From Toxorhynchites rutilus septentrionalis (lineage: Eukaryota > Arthropoda > Insecta > Diptera > Culicidae), in contig NC_073746.1 of NCBI RefSeq assembly GCF_029784135.1, forward strand, positions 102,750,515-102,814,514: DNA of 64,000 nucleotides, given 5' to 3'. Positions 1 through 10,838 of this stretch are shown here, piece by piece (position 1 is the stretch's first letter; the number at the start of each line of letters is the position of its first letter). The translations under genes were made by a program, and so were the position numbers. Below the pieces are notes generated by a model. The model was given only the letters and a program-made list of their open reading frames with translations, was not told the origin of the DNA and made no database searches.

Positions 1-270
1 TCTACCATAGGGAACGCATAAAAATAAGAACAAGACCCGGTGCCACTCCACTTTGGGTTATTCCTTTCACATCACCATCGGCACTTCGACGTGATTTTCT
101 TCTTGAATTTTGTATCAAGCAAAACCTTAGTGTATGACATCACTGTTAGGAAAGACTGTTGAATACTCAGTAGCTGGAGCGGGACTGAGTAATAGAAATC
201 GCGAATGGCATATTTACACACAATAAGCTGGAAATAGGCGGAGCTTAAGTTGCAATGGTTCTTTTTTCCA
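1..270. other. Flank of the first hAT-like copy, nothing recognised
   Basis: Homology to the hAT-like transposase seen further right begins near position 270. To the left I see no gene and no repeat that matches elsewhere in the window. The true left end of the transposon may be deleted or replaced here. Confidence 0.4.
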
Positions 271-429
271 CAGTGTTCGGTAGAAAAAAAAAGCTTCTCG
301 AATCGTTTTCCCTCCATTTTTTTCGGAATCAATGATGGAAAGATCAAGGATACATCAACGCAGTGCGTGTAAAATATGCAATTCAAGGCTATCCAAATTC
401 AAGATTTTTTTTTCTCTTCTTTTTAAAAA

Positions 430-887
430 TCAGTTGCAGCTCGCGTAATATGACCAATTCACCTTTATACCGTCCATCGACACAAAAGGAAGTTTGTTCA
501 AATATATTATTTCCATGCCTTCTTCAAAAGCTGCAAGTTCTGATGCTTGAGAATGTCCCAAGAACATTGACGTCATGTAAAGATTTACGAAATCCTTCTC
601 ATTTTCATCCCAAAATCTGACATTGAGATCCACTAGTATCCTCTTTGTAGTCTTGTTCAAAGACTCGCCGAAACCAAAGGTAATATATAGCTTACATAGC
701 TTCATCGAACCAAAAATCGTCATAAAGCTCATTTTATCACGTCTTAGTTAGACCTTCTCAGCTTCCAGGTTGTCAGGAAACATTCTTCTCAATACAATAA
801 TGTAGTTTTCAGCAGTGTGGAGTGATTTGTGCCACATAACTGTTTCCAGGCACCACAGGAGCTCAGCTTTCATGGTATGGTTTTCAA
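430..887 (-). pseudogene. hAT-like transposase relic (copy 1)
   Basis: Two minus-strand segments match the transposase at 55416-56525. One, around 790-887, keeps AELLWCLETVM and KSLHTAE. The other, 430-732, keeps FGESLNKTT, DLNVRFWDE and SMDGIKVNWS. In the parent family FDES and SMDG are the likely first two catalytic aspartates. Here FDES has become FGES, so the first Asp is lost. Frameshifts separate the segments and no start codon can be assigned. Confidence 0.75.
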
Positions 888-894
888 GCATTAA

Positions 895-1485
895 CACGTT
901 GAGAGCCATGTCAGTCACCGGTGACTGACAGTATAAAATATGATAATAAAGGTAAAAATCGATTTTTTTCCAGAAAACTTCAATGATTTTTATGACCACG
1001 TTGAGTACTATGTCAGTCATCGATGACTGACACCGAGCTTTCCGTTCAGATCGTGTGACTGACATCGAGATTTCCGTTCAGGTTTTGTCAGTCACCGTTG
1101 ACTGCATAAAATATGATAATAAAGGTAAAAATAGATTTTTTTTCAGAAAAGCTCGGTAGAGACTCACACCGAGCTTTCCGTTCCGGTCGTGTCAGTCACC
1201 GGTGTGTAATAAAAATGTCACTCAAATTATCAAGTGTTCTGAGAAAAAAAATTTACCTTTATTATCTTATTTTATACTGTTAGTTACTTGTGACTGACAA
1301 GACCTGAGCGGAAATCTCGATGTCAGTCACCGATAACTGACATGACACTCAACGTGTTAAATAAACATTTCCATCGAGTAAATTCCATTTTTCCAATATT
1401 GCGCTTCGCATTTGCTGTACACGATACCGGCGCACGCGCGTCCAGACGGGAAAGTCGCTATAAAACCGCGTGGCACTTAAACGTG
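895..1485. mobile_element. TTAA-flanked piggyBac-like non-autonomous element
   Basis: The insert is bounded by TTAA at 891-894 and 1486-1489. The transposase copy it interrupts has an empty counterpart near 56145 (GCATGAATTTATC). The left end begins CACGTTGAGAGCC; the right end reads inward as CACGTTTAAGTGCC. An internal terminus, CACGTTGAGTGTC read inward from 1356, is followed by another TTAA at 1357-1360, so the insert may be composite. The 895-1356 part holds several copies of a GTCAGTCACCGGTGACTGAC-like palindrome. No coding sequence is visible. TTAA targets are typical of piggyBac transposases; assignment to that superfamily is inference. Confidence 0.65.
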
Positions 1486-1858
1486 TTAATTTATCAATAG
1501 TTTTCGAAGAAGAAAAAGGAAGGAATTGATTGAAGCTGAACGGCTGATACTGATGCCAAAAATGCCAGTAAAACATCGCGGATGTAAAAGCCGTCTACTT
1601 TTGCGCTGTTTACTCTTCGGAACAACTAAGTTCACCTACAGGCGAAAGCAAACAACATATACTGGAAAACCTACAGAGGGTCAAACCAGTCAAATACAAC
1701 TTTTTTGGTATCGTTAACTTTCTAATTACTGCAATAATTAAAATTTAAATTGACGGAATTTCACTTTTTTCCAGATTGGTGACGAAATTCCCTGATATTC
1801 CCTGACTTTCCCTGATATTCCCTGATTTTCAAGGATTTTCAAGGTAGTCGACACCCTG

Positions 1859-3835
1859 ATTTCGTTACCGAAATGCGAATTAATTTTTACGAATTTTCCC
1901 ACTTTCCTTCAAAGTTTTTCGAAAATTTTAAATTGTCATGTTTGGTTGGAATATGTGTACTATTTTTATGGAACTCCCTCTCCATTCCAGAGAAGGGAGA
2001 GGTGTCATACCATCATAGAAACATTTCTCGTATCGAAAAACTCTCAAATCCCAAATTTGGCTCCATTTGCCTTATTAGAGTAATGCAGAAATTTGCGTTT
2101 CATTTGTATGGCAGCATACCAAAAAAGATTAGATAATTGGTCGATCATCTAAATCGGTTCAGTAGTTCAAAAGTTATGATTTTTTTATAAAATTTGCATA
2201 ATTGCTGCTCGGAATTTGAGACAAAAGTGATGGAATTTGATTCAATCATAATAATGCCGTTCGAAATTTGTTACAAATGTAATCAAATATATTTTACATG
2301 ACAATTTTTAAATTGATCAACCGATTCTGTAAAATGCTTTATTGAGTTTAAGAGAGATTCTGTAAAGATGGGAGCTCTTTAAACTATGTGGAATATACTG
2401 TGTTTTTCATAAGTAGAGGGAGAAATATTTTTCCCTTCAAAATTCATCAGTGAATTCAACAAAAAAAAAAAGAATCAATATTAATGAAAAAAACAAAATT
2501 CTGTCCATCTTAAAAAAAAATTTCGAAAACTGTAGAATCCCAGCAATGTCAATTACGAATTCTTGTTGTAATAAATAAGTTTGTGGCATCTTTGATATCA
2601 TCTCGGAATATTTAAAATTATTTACGAGGATGAGTCATTGACTTGTTAAGGTTTGCCAAATTTGGAACGCACATTCTCATGGTAAGACAGAAGATATATT
2701 ATTCTCTTTGTCGTTGACGAAGTACAATCTCATGAGAGTAAGGAAGTCGTCGATCGCATATTTGTATAAACACGAATGTTCGATAGTTCAACTGTGAATA
2801 CCGTACAGGATCGTTTAGAGGAGTCATTACTCTCGGTTGATGAGGAACGAAGCTCTCACGAGAGTGAGAGGGGATCAAAAAGGATGATGATAGTAGACAG
2901 TTGTGCAAACTAAGCGTCCCCAACAGACTAGAGTTCCTACAATAAAATTTATAATTTTTTTTTCTTGCTATCGAGCATCAGTACTGCAGAGATTGAACAT
3001 TCGTAAGTAAAATAGAATCTATAAATAGTATAGTCATTCTTCAACATTCTGACTTGTGTTATATCTGGTGACACGGTTCATTCATTGACAATTCTCCAAA
3101 CGAAAATGTCCACACGGAAAAGTTCTTGTTTGCCTTTGGAGAAAACTTCAAAATTATTCCAAGAACCCATCCACCGGGTCGTCGTTGCCGATTCAAAGGC
3201 AGAACAACAGTCCCGTGTCGCCTGAAGTGCCGCAGCAAAAATGGGGAAAATTATTTGTCGTACGGCGGTGTGTGCTGAATGACATAATTCGGGAATGGCT
3301 CATGAATGCTAACAAGTCTAAGCTCACCGCCGTGTGTTAAGGAAGAAGGAGTAAAGGCGCAGCACACACACACACACCCACTGGAACTAAGACCAGCCTT
3401 GAAGAAATGGTTGGCTGACTGGTCGGGCGAAAGGCTCGATGGATGAGTCATCATTTTCCGACTGTGTGCTTCGGGTACAAATGAACAACAGAGCGTACAT
3501 ATCCGCGCCAGTACATATTTTCCATGAAGGAAATTATATAATATTATAATCCGCAGGATTTTTAACACAGTATTGCGAATTCAAACGTTGATTCATGCGA
3601 TTGTTGTTCGTGGCAGTAACAGTCACGTACTCAGTTTTCAATTAAGTCTTCCAATATGTTTGCGATTATTGTCGATCGTGACTTCAACATATGTAAAGTG
3701 GGAGCTTTCTCAAACGTGGACGAATAAATCACAAATGAAACAGAAACAACGTTAAGAATCCTTTTTAAGAACAAAAAATACAAAGTAGCATTTCAGAGTA
3801 GACGAGAAAGTGCGAGATTTTCAGAGGATGTATCC
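1859..3835. other. Gene-free stretch; part of a degenerate tandem repeat at 1940-2200
   Basis: 1940-2200 matches the degenerate repeat of 21700-23000 in inverted orientation (CCATTCCAGAGAAGGGAGAG, GGTGTCATACCATCATAGAA, TTTGTATGGCAGC). 3363-3377 is a short CA run. I see no coding exon, no terminal inverted repeats and no RNA gene in the rest. Its mixed composition is compatible with intron sequence of the candidate minus-strand gene that begins at about 4160. Confidence 0.4.
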
Positions 3836-3839
3836 TTAC

Positions 3840-3915
3840 CTGCCGGCAGAATCGGTGCTCGGCACGTGTGGCAGAAGCACTGCATAACGGAATCTCGGAC
3901 TAATCCAATCAACAT
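3840..3915 (-). CDS. Candidate first coding exon of a host gene
   Basis: On the minus strand an ATG at 3915-3913 in the context CAAAATG opens 25 codons (MLIGLVRDSVMQCFCHTC, then RAPILPA) plus one base. The frame then runs into GCAG|GTAAGG, a strong splice donor at 3840/3839. A second in-frame ATG lies ten codons in. The upstream sequence back to 4160 has the purine- and A-rich texture of an insect 5' UTR. The short peptide is cysteine-rich (CFCHTC), but I do not recognise the protein. If real, the rest of the gene lies to the left, beyond or within 1-3830, where I could not pick out exons. A chance ATG plus donor cannot be excluded. Confidence 0.4.
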
Positions 3916-4160
3916 TTTGTAGCTGTTTTGGGATCACTAGATTGGACTTTTGTTTCCTTTTATTGCCACGAGAGACACAAGTCCGATTTTCAAATTAGTT
4001 TTCACTTTTTGGTTGTGTGTTTCTTGTATTATTATGTTTTTTCACTGATCTTCTTCTTTCCGAAATCGCGTTAGTGTTCGCCAACGACTGCGGTATGACT
4101 GACTCTAGGATACGTGAAAATTTTCTCCGTTACAGCTACTACTCTCGCTGCTCTCTCACT
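3840..4160 (-). promoter_or_regulatory. Possible transcription start and 5' UTR for the exon at 3840-3915
   Basis: ATTCAGTG at 4163-4157 on the minus strand fits the arthropod initiator TCAGT, with A+1 at 4160. From there to the ATG at 3915 about 245 nt look like a leader, with GTGAAA- and AAACAAAAG-type stretches. No TATA box is placed about 30 bp upstream. The call depends on the exon call and is inference. Confidence 0.3.
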
Positions 4161-4164
4161 GAAT

Positions 4165-6060
4165 GAACACAACTTTTTTGACTGCGGTTTGTCTCGAATG
4201 TAGACTGGCACCAATTAAGATAACAATGAAGCACGGATATTTTACTGAATAGGTTTATACAGAATTGTTTTTACCAATGGTGTTAGGTGACAATATTTTT
4301 TTCACGGAAAATTATAAGATGTGTGCAGTAAAAAACTGTTTTTTAACTCTCTGACACTCAGGGCGGGGCACACATTAGATACAGGAAAAACTTTACGCTT
4401 TCAACAGGACCGCTGCTGCTTTTCTTGTATCCTTCGTCTGCTCTCTGAACTCTCTGCTCCACAGTGGTTCAAACTATGCCTCTCTTTCCCGATATTTTTT
4501 CCTCTTCGGCGCTACCACCACGTGTCTCCTCGATGCTTATCCTTACCGGTCACCTTTTCTGCCTTCCCTCGGTACAGGACAATTGCTCGACTATGGCTGG
4601 TCTTCGGTTATAGTTCTGTACACGTCTAGTTCTGAACAGGGACTGTGTCGGGACAACTAGCCGGCAAGTGGATACTGCTACCAAGCGCAGAGTCATAGCA
4701 TCCCGAAAACCACCCGAGAAGGACACCCAGTGCCGCCTTCGTGTGTCCGACCGAAAACATGGAAAACAGACTCTCTCAACCGTACATATTTCGTCCACAC
4801 GCATTCTCAAAAATCCGTTTTCCTTTCTCCAAGGAACCCCACTCACGCTCCCACTCTACTCCAAGCCAGAAAGCGACGAGATGGAAAGGAAAAATCAATA
4901 GTCTCCCATATCCTTGTGAACAGCGTGTGGAATTACTCGTATAATTTACTAACACACCGACGAACTTTACATCGCAAGACGCCACAGGAAACGGCGCGGG
5001 AGCACGGAATTAGAATGGTTTTTCCTGCTTCTCGCACAAACCGGCGAAGGAACGCACATTACATCTGGTTTGCTTTACTCTCTCTCTCTCGCTTCTCTGG
5101 AAAGGACCATTCTCGCGTGGTGTGATGTGCGGCAGAGAACAGGACATTTATCGTTGCTTCACTTTTTGACTTTTGGCTGTGCGAAAAATTCAATACGAAA
5201 TTTGTTGCTACCACAGAGCTAATGGCACACTGTCGCCGGCTTGTATCATGCGGTATGAGTAAGAAAAGAGGAAAGGGAAAATTTGGAGTACTTTTTTGGC
5301 TACAATTATTTTTCTCGTCCGAGCGGACTAGGATGGTATGCACCAAAATATCGATTTTTAACATAGCAATATGACCGAAAATATTTTTACTCGAAATTGT
5401 TTCTCATTATGTTTAAATTGAGTGGTAATGTATACCACAAGTTACACTTCCACGAAATTACTCGGAAAATATAAAAAAAAATGATCGAAAATGGATTTAG
5501 AATTCGCTTCGGTCAAGAAGTCGTGCGAAAACATCAAGGACAAACACTATTTTTCAGGTCCGTTTTGACTAAGAATAAAACAAATTCCATCTAAACAGCC
5601 ATCGAAACCTTCTGATATGTCTCCTTACGATTTCTTTCTGTTCAATCAATTTGAAACCCACAATGAGTACCACATTTCACCATCTGAGCCAAGGTTATAT
5701 AGGTAATAATAAATTCTAGATAAGTAATAATCATTCTGAACAGTGGCGTCGAGCAATTTTGGAAAAACGATTCCGAAAAATCACTGTTTGTACGCATAAT
5801 AGACGTAGTTCCAAACAGCCTTCATACATCATTCGAAAATCAACAATTGTCAGTATTATGTGCTATAAGCTAAATCTACATTTGAATCTCATTATTTGAA
5901 GAGTCCAAACATGTCTGTAACGATTGTGTCTTAATACTTAGTGTTTCCTAATAGATGAATATAAGAAACCATTAAAACACTGCTCATATAATTACTATTT
6001 TCTGTACACTGCACTGCGATGAACAAAGAGAAGCGATTGCGTTTTTTAATGTTATAATTT
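4165..6060. other. Non-repetitive stretch upstream of the candidate exon
   Basis: 4320-5370 is less AT-rich than its surroundings and shows no inverted termini or repeats shared with the rest of the window. Open frames in it are short, overlap on both strands and lack codon texture. It could be promoter or enhancer sequence for the candidate gene starting at 4160. 5370-6060 is AT-rich with nothing recognised. Confidence 0.35.
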
Positions 6061-6245
6061 CTGTATTTGAATCTTTAAGTGGTAGTTAGGTCGAAGCTCT
6101 TGCCACGACCAGACGTGTTTACGGATTACACTGCGTATCGATTGTATTCGAATTGCTTTTGTTCCACACTTCGGTGTGAAGATAGACCTGCCTCGCGTTA
6201 GGACAACTAACGACAGCTCTTGCTATTTGAGTTATCATAGCAAAA

Positions 6246-7520
6246 ATGACACCTGTGCGCTCCCGTGAGAACACCTTCAAAGTGGATTTGTCCAACTTCC
6301 CCAAGCGCCCATCGTTCGAGGAGATACACAAGTTTGTACACGAGACAATCGGTCTGTCCATTGACCAGGTTTTCAGACTACAGATGAACCATGCCCAAAA
6401 CTGTGCTCATGTAAAGTGCTGCGATCTGAAGACCGCTCAGGATGCTGTTGAGCAACACAACGAAAAACACGAGTTGGAGGTGAATAAAAACAAAATCAAA
6501 GTTCGACTCTTGATGGACGACGGAGGAGTAGAGGTCAAAATCCATGATTTGTCCGAGAATATTCGGAATGAGGAAATCGCAGAGTATCTCAAGCAGTACG
6601 GGGATGTTCTTCTCATCAAAGAATTGGTATGGGGCGATAACTTCGCCTACAAAGGAGTATCGACGGGAGTGCGGGTAGCGAAGATGATTTTACGAAGACA
6701 CATTAAGTCGTTCGTTTCTATCCAAGGGGAACAATCATTGATTACGTATCGCAACCAGCCACAGACTTGCAAACATTGCCAAAATCTTCAGCACCCAGAC
6801 ATCACTTGTGTCGAGAACAAAAAGCTTCTCGGACAAAAGACTGATCTTAACAATCGACTGAAGACAATACAAAACAAAACCTCGACCTACGCGGGAGCGC
6901 TTAATGGAACCAACCTCGGCAACGATCTTCTGCCGAAGTTTGTGGGTACCAATCTAAACAAACTCAACGAACGAGCGCGAGTTACTCAGCCGAAAGCGGA
7001 TGATCGCTTGGAAGCATCCTCCTCTCGTTCAACTGCTACCACGTCATCTGAAACAACTTCGTCATCCCAAACCAATTGTCCCCTAGAACCATCTAAAGAG
7101 ACAACGATGTCAATTTCCACAATAACGTCGACGGCACTCATTGATGAATCTATACATCGTGCTCATGGAGATGAGGCTGCTCTAGTGGACAACGGAATCA
7201 ACGAATGCAACGACACTCGGGACCCGCTGAGAGTAGAGGGTTCTCAGCGCAACAAAGTCCAAAGTGAAACCGACGCAGTAAGTGTAAGCACTTTCAAAAT
7301 TCCTCTTTCTATCCTTCATTCCCATCCCACCACAATGGAGATTTCCGAGAGTGAAAGCAATGAGTCGTCGTGTGAGAGTGTACCACCTCAAAAAGTAAAA
7401 CGAGGAAGGGGGCGTCCAAAGAAACAACGGACATGCTCTCCGCCTCATGTATCTACAGATATCACTAACAAAGTATCGAATAAGTCGTCCCAGTCACGGA
7501 ATGAGGGAGATGATGTTTAA
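6246..7520 (+). CDS. LINE ORF1 RNA-binding protein with zinc knuckle and AT-hook
   Basis: A 424-residue protein. Residues about 95-165 resemble an RRM-like fold (VEVKIHDLSENIRNEEIAEY, then YGDVLLIKEL), as in ORF1 proteins of insect LINEs. A single CCHC knuckle follows (C175, C178, H183, C188, spacing C-x2-C-x4-H-x4-C). After a Ser/Thr-rich linker (about 255-320) the C terminus carries a basic KRGRGRPKKQRT stretch (385-396) that fits an AT-hook. ORF1 proteins bind element RNA to form the retrotransposition particle. The AT-hook suggests additional minor-groove DNA contact. The start ATG at 6246 follows AGCAAAA and is the first in frame. ORF2 starts 58 bp after the stop, in a different frame. 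Confidence 0.8.
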   Translation: MTPVRSRENTFKVDLSNFPKRPSFEEIHKFVHETIGLSIDQVFRLQMNHAQNCAHVKCCDLKTAQDAVEQHNEKHELEVNKNKIKVRLLMDDGGVEVKIHDLSENIRNEEIAEYLKQYGDVLLIKELVWGDNFAYKGVSTGVRVAKMILRRHIKSFVSIQGEQSLITYRNQPQTCKHCQNLQHPDITCVENKKLLGQKTDLNNRLKTIQNKTSTYAGALNGTNLGNDLLPKFVGTNLNKLNERARVTQPKADDRLEASSSRSTATTSSETTSSSQTNCPLEPSKETTMSISTITSTALIDESIHRAHGDEAALVDNGINECNDTRDPLRVEGSQRNKVQSETDAVSVSTFKIPLSILHSHPTTMEISESESNESSCESVPPQKVKRGRGRPKKQRTCSPPHVSTDITNKVSNKSSQSRNEGDDV

Positions 7521-7578
7521 GAAGTATTTCCTCTTCTACATATTACCCTCTCCTTACTAAACTATATTCCATTACCAT

Positions 7579-10500
7579 ATGAATAATCTACCAATCAGCT
7601 ACAACATTGGTAGTATTAATACCAACTCAATATCTAGTACTAATAAAATAGCAGCCTTGTCCACCTTCGCACGTTTAATGGAGTTCGACATAATTTTGCT
7701 CCAAGAAGTCGAAAATATTAATTTTAGTATATCTGGATTCAATGTGGTGACAAATGTAGACGAAAACAAACGAGGAACAGCAATAGCGCTTAAGCCTCAC
7801 ATCCCCTTCTGCAACGTGCAAAGAAGTTTAGATAGTCGAATCATAACAGTCAAGATCAACGACTCAGTCACTATATGTAATGTCTATGCACATTCAGGTT
7901 CGCAAAATTTCTCTGCTCGCGAAAATCTTTTCAAAAATCTCCCCTTCTATCTACAAAATAGTAGTGACTATTTGATTCTAGGCGGTGATTTTAATAGCGT
8001 TATAGCCTGCAAAGATGCCACAGGAACCAACAGTTTTAGTCCCTCTCTCAAACGTCTCGTTGATAATCTTGGGCATTATGATGTATGGGAGGTATTGAAT
8101 GGAAATCGAATAGATTATAGTTTCATTCGGGCAAACGCAGCATCACGCATCGATCGAATTTACGTTTCACAGGTTGTTGTTCCGCATCTCCGTACGGCTG
8201 AATATTTTGTGACGTCTTTTTCGGATCACAAAGCCTGCAAGGTACGCTGTTGTTTACCTGATCTCGGACGTCCGTATGGACGAGGATTTTGGTCTATTCG
8301 TGCACATGTTCTCAACTCGGAAAACCTTGAGGAGTTCAGCAGAAAGTGGAACTATTGGCTTCGAGAAAAACGGAACTATAATAGTTGGCTAGAATGGTGG
8401 ATAAATTTCGTAAAACCCAAAATTAAGAGTTTTTTCCGTTGGAAAACTAACCAAGCGTTTCGAGATTTCCACGCAAGAAACGAATTTTTGTATCGTCAAT
8501 TGAAAATTGCTTATGAAAATATGCAGAACAACCTGAATGGGAGAACACAAATAAATAAAATTAAAGGACAAATGCTAAAATTGCAAAGCAATTTTTCCAA
8601 AGCGTACGAACATCTAAATGATCGATTAATCTGTGGGGAAAAACTTTCTTCTTTTCAAATCGGTGAAAGGGTACAAAAGAAGAAGAACAGTACTATCGAC
8701 AAAATACAACATCAGAACCAGCTACTCACTTGCACTAATGAAATAGAGAGTCATGCGTTTGACTATTTCAAAAACCTCTACACTGCGGAGAATTTAGAAC
8801 AAAATAATTACTTTCCAACAAATCGAATTGTCCCAGAAGGCTCCGTAAGTAACAATCAGCTGATGAACGAAATCACTACCTCGGAAATCTTCTTCGCTAT
8901 AAAGTCAAGTGCATCGAGGAAATCCCCAGGCAGAGATGGTATTCCTAAAGAATTTTACGAAAGAGCCTATGATATTATCCACCCTCAATTGAATTTGATG
9001 CTTAACGAAGCAATTCGAGGGAATATTCCTGAAAAATTTGTTGAGGGGATAATTGTACTCTCCAAAAAGCGATCCGGAGACGATACAATTAAGTCGTACA
9101 GACCCATAAGCTTACTCAATTTCGATTATAAAATTTTGGCTAGGATATTGAAACAACGACTTGACCATGTGATGACTGAAAATGATATACTAAATAAAAG
9201 CCAAAAGTGTTCCAACTCAAAGAGAAACATATTCGAAGCCGTGAACGGAATAAAAGACCGAATAGTTGAACTAAATTGCAGAAGAAGGTCAGGGAAGATA
9301 ATTTCCTTTGACTTTGATCATGCCTTTGATAGAGTGAATATAAATTTTCTTCTGGGCGTGATGCGGAACATTCGCTTGAACCAGGAATTTGTGTCACTAA
9401 TTGGGAAGATAATGTCCTCGTCAATTTCGCGTTTACTAGTAAACGGAAATCTCTCTCCCGAATTCCCTATCCTACGCTCAGTAAGACAAGGCGATCCTAT
9501 CAGTATGCATCTATTTGTCCTGTACCTACATCCCCTCCTTGAAAAGCTGCGCTCAGTTTGCAATGGTCCACTAGATCTAGTGATAGCATACGCGGACGAC
9601 ATTTCCATCATCACAACTGATAGCAATAAGCTTCCGATCATCGAACAAACCTTCGTGGACTTTGGCTTATGTTCGGGATCTATTCTGAATCTGACAAAAA
9701 CCGTGGCAGTTAACATTGGCTGCTGGCAACAACCCGATGAGTCTGTTTGGCCGACAGTTCGTCCCTCCGTAAAAATTTTAGGGATCACATATTTCAACTC
9801 TATGAAGCAAACAATCGACTTCAACTGGAATGATGCAATCAGAAAGACGTCGCAATTGATGTGGATGTTCAAGCCGAGGATCCTCACATTACATCAAAAA
9901 ATTATTATACTAAATACTTTCATCACCTCGCGGTTGTGGTTCCTGGCCTCTGTTATCAGTGCCCCAAATATTGCAATTGCTCGTATCACATCTCAAATAG
10001 GCAGCTTCATCTGGGATCGGCACCCAACGAGAATACCCATAGAACAACTTGCACTACCAGTTAGCATGGGTGGTCTCAATCTGCATCTGCCAAAGTATAA
10101 ATGCAAAGCGCTTCTAGTCAGTCGATTCATCAGAGACATGGAATTCACTCCCTTTGCATTCACATTCTCGAATTGTCTGGGTAATCCACCGAATGTTGCA
10201 GCTGTTCCAGCACTATATCCTTGTTTAAAAAATGTTGCAAAAACTATAGCATACGTTCCTGATCGTCTCAAGCAAAATCCTTCGACTGCTTCTCTGCACG
10301 ACTTTTTCAGAGAAAGCATACAAACACCAAAAATATCGTTGGAAAACCCTAACGTGCTCTGGAAAAGTGTTTGGGAGACCATCAAGAGTAGAAAACTTAC
10401 ATCGGCCGAACGCTCTTTATATTATCTACTGGTGAACGGGAAAATACCAAATGCTGCGTTACTTTATCGACAAAATCGAACAGACAGCCCTATGTGTCAG

Positions 10501-10776
10501 TACTGTCCAAATGCAGTAGAAAATTTAGAACACAAAATAACGCAGTGTCAAAGAATTAGGCTACTCTGGAGTGTCACTCTCTCACGATTGGAAACAATCG
10601 TGGGAAGAAGAGTCAATTTTAAGAATTTCATTCTTCCTGAGTTAAAGCAAATTAGAAGAAGAGACAAATTTAGAGCTCTAAGATTGTTTATAAATTATGT
10701 AAATTTTATTTTAGATGAAAATAACACACTTTCTGTAGAAGCCTTAGAATTTTATCTACAATGTGTACCTGTGTAA
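7579..10776 (+). CDS. LINE ORF2: endonuclease and reverse transcriptase
   Basis: A 1065-residue polyprotein. The N-terminal AP-type endonuclease keeps E43 (LLQEV), D137 and N139 (GGDFNS), the SRIDRIYV strand (189-196) and D216/H217 (SFSDHK). The reverse transcriptase follows, with SPGRDGIPKEF, SYRPISLLNFDYKILARIL, FDFDHAFDRV (first Asp about 578), VRQGDPISMHLFVLYLHPLL and YADD at 671-674. These blocks resemble the L1/Tx1 group. The C terminus has a Cys/His motif (C973, C976, H985, C990), like the zinc-binding region of that group. The enzyme nicks target DNA and primes cDNA synthesis there. No stop or frameshift was seen, so it may be functional. I infer the clade from motif wording only. Confidence 0.88.
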   Translation: MNNLPISYNIGSINTNSISSTNKIAALSTFARLMEFDIILLQEVENINFSISGFNVVTNVDENKRGTAIALKPHIPFCNVQRSLDSRIITVKINDSVTICNVYAHSGSQNFSARENLFKNLPFYLQNSSDYLILGGDFNSVIACKDATGTNSFSPSLKRLVDNLGHYDVWEVLNGNRIDYSFIRANAASRIDRIYVSQVVVPHLRTAEYFVTSFSDHKACKVRCCLPDLGRPYGRGFWSIRAHVLNSENLEEFSRKWNYWLREKRNYNSWLEWWINFVKPKIKSFFRWKTNQAFRDFHARNEFLYRQLKIAYENMQNNLNGRTQINKIKGQMLKLQSNFSKAYEHLNDRLICGEKLSSFQIGERVQKKKNSTIDKIQHQNQLLTCTNEIESHAFDYFKNLYTAENLEQNNYFPTNRIVPEGSVSNNQLMNEITTSEIFFAIKSSASRKSPGRDGIPKEFYERAYDIIHPQLNLMLNEAIRGNIPEKFVEGIIVLSKKRSGDDTIKSYRPISLLNFDYKILARILKQRLDHVMTENDILNKSQKCSNSKRNIFEAVNGIKDRIVELNCRRRSGKIISFDFDHAFDRVNINFLLGVMRNIRLNQEFVSLIGKIMSSSISRLLVNGNLSPEFPILRSVRQGDPISMHLFVLYLHPLLEKLRSVCNGPLDLVIAYADDISIITTDSNKLPIIEQTFVDFGLCSGSILNLTKTVAVNIGCWQQPDESVWPTVRPSVKILGITYFNSMKQTIDFNWNDAIRKTSQLMWMFKPRILTLHQKIIILNTFITSRLWFLASVISAPNIAIARITSQIGSFIWDRHPTRIPIEQLALPVSMGGLNLHLPKYKCKALLVSRFIRDMEFTPFAFTFSNCLGNPPNVAAVPALYPCLKNVAKTIAYVPDRLKQNPSTASLHDFFRESIQTPKISLENPNVLWKSVWETIKSRKLTSAERSLYYLLVNGKIPNAALLYRQNRTDSPMCQYCPNAVENLEHKITQCQRIRLLWSVTLSRLETIVGRRVNFKNFILPELKQIRRRDKFRALRLFINYVNFILDENNTLSVEALEFYLQCVPV

Positions 10777-10838
10777 AACTATAATGTAATGTAATCTAGT
10801 GTTCGAAATAAATGTGTTTATAAAAAAAAAAAAAAAAA

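Larger units (their letters stand above)
270..1858 (-). mobile_element. hAT-like transposon, right part, degenerate copy 1
   Basis: The right end, at 1785-1858, has the repeated CCCTGATATT and CAAGGATTTTC motifs and finishes in GTCGACACCCTG. The same terminus is found at 57307 and, inverted, at 53675. Minus-strand translation between 270 and 890 gives transposase pieces colinear with the better copy at 52405-56525, for example GESLNKTTK, DLNVRFWDE, MTSMFLG and SMDG around 430-720, and GKRFEKL near 300. Frames are broken. A TTAA-flanked insert at 895-1485 splits the copy between the SKTIDK-like and ETVM segments. The C-terminal portion and the left end are missing. It is a dead copy. Confidence 0.8.
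6060..10838 (+). mobile_element. L1/Tx1-type non-LTR retrotransposon, apparently full length
   Basis: The element has two consecutive open frames (6246-7520 and 7579-10776), a short 3' UTR with AATAAA near 10808 and a poly(A) run at about 10821-10838. This layout, with no LTRs, defines a LINE. The 5' boundary is not sharp. I place it near 6060 because the AT-rich flank changes to less AT-rich leader sequence there. I did not find a convincing target-site duplication around the poly(A) end. Both frames are unbroken and keep catalytic residues, which is unusual in this window of decayed elements and suggests recent insertion. Confidence 0.8.

Noticed and set aside
7182..7448. Open frame opposite LINE ORF1
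   Set aside because: Shadow of the real ORF1 with no independent motif.
9318..9887. 189-codon frame on the minus strand inside LINE ORF2
   Set aside because: Shadow of the reverse transcriptase on the other strand.
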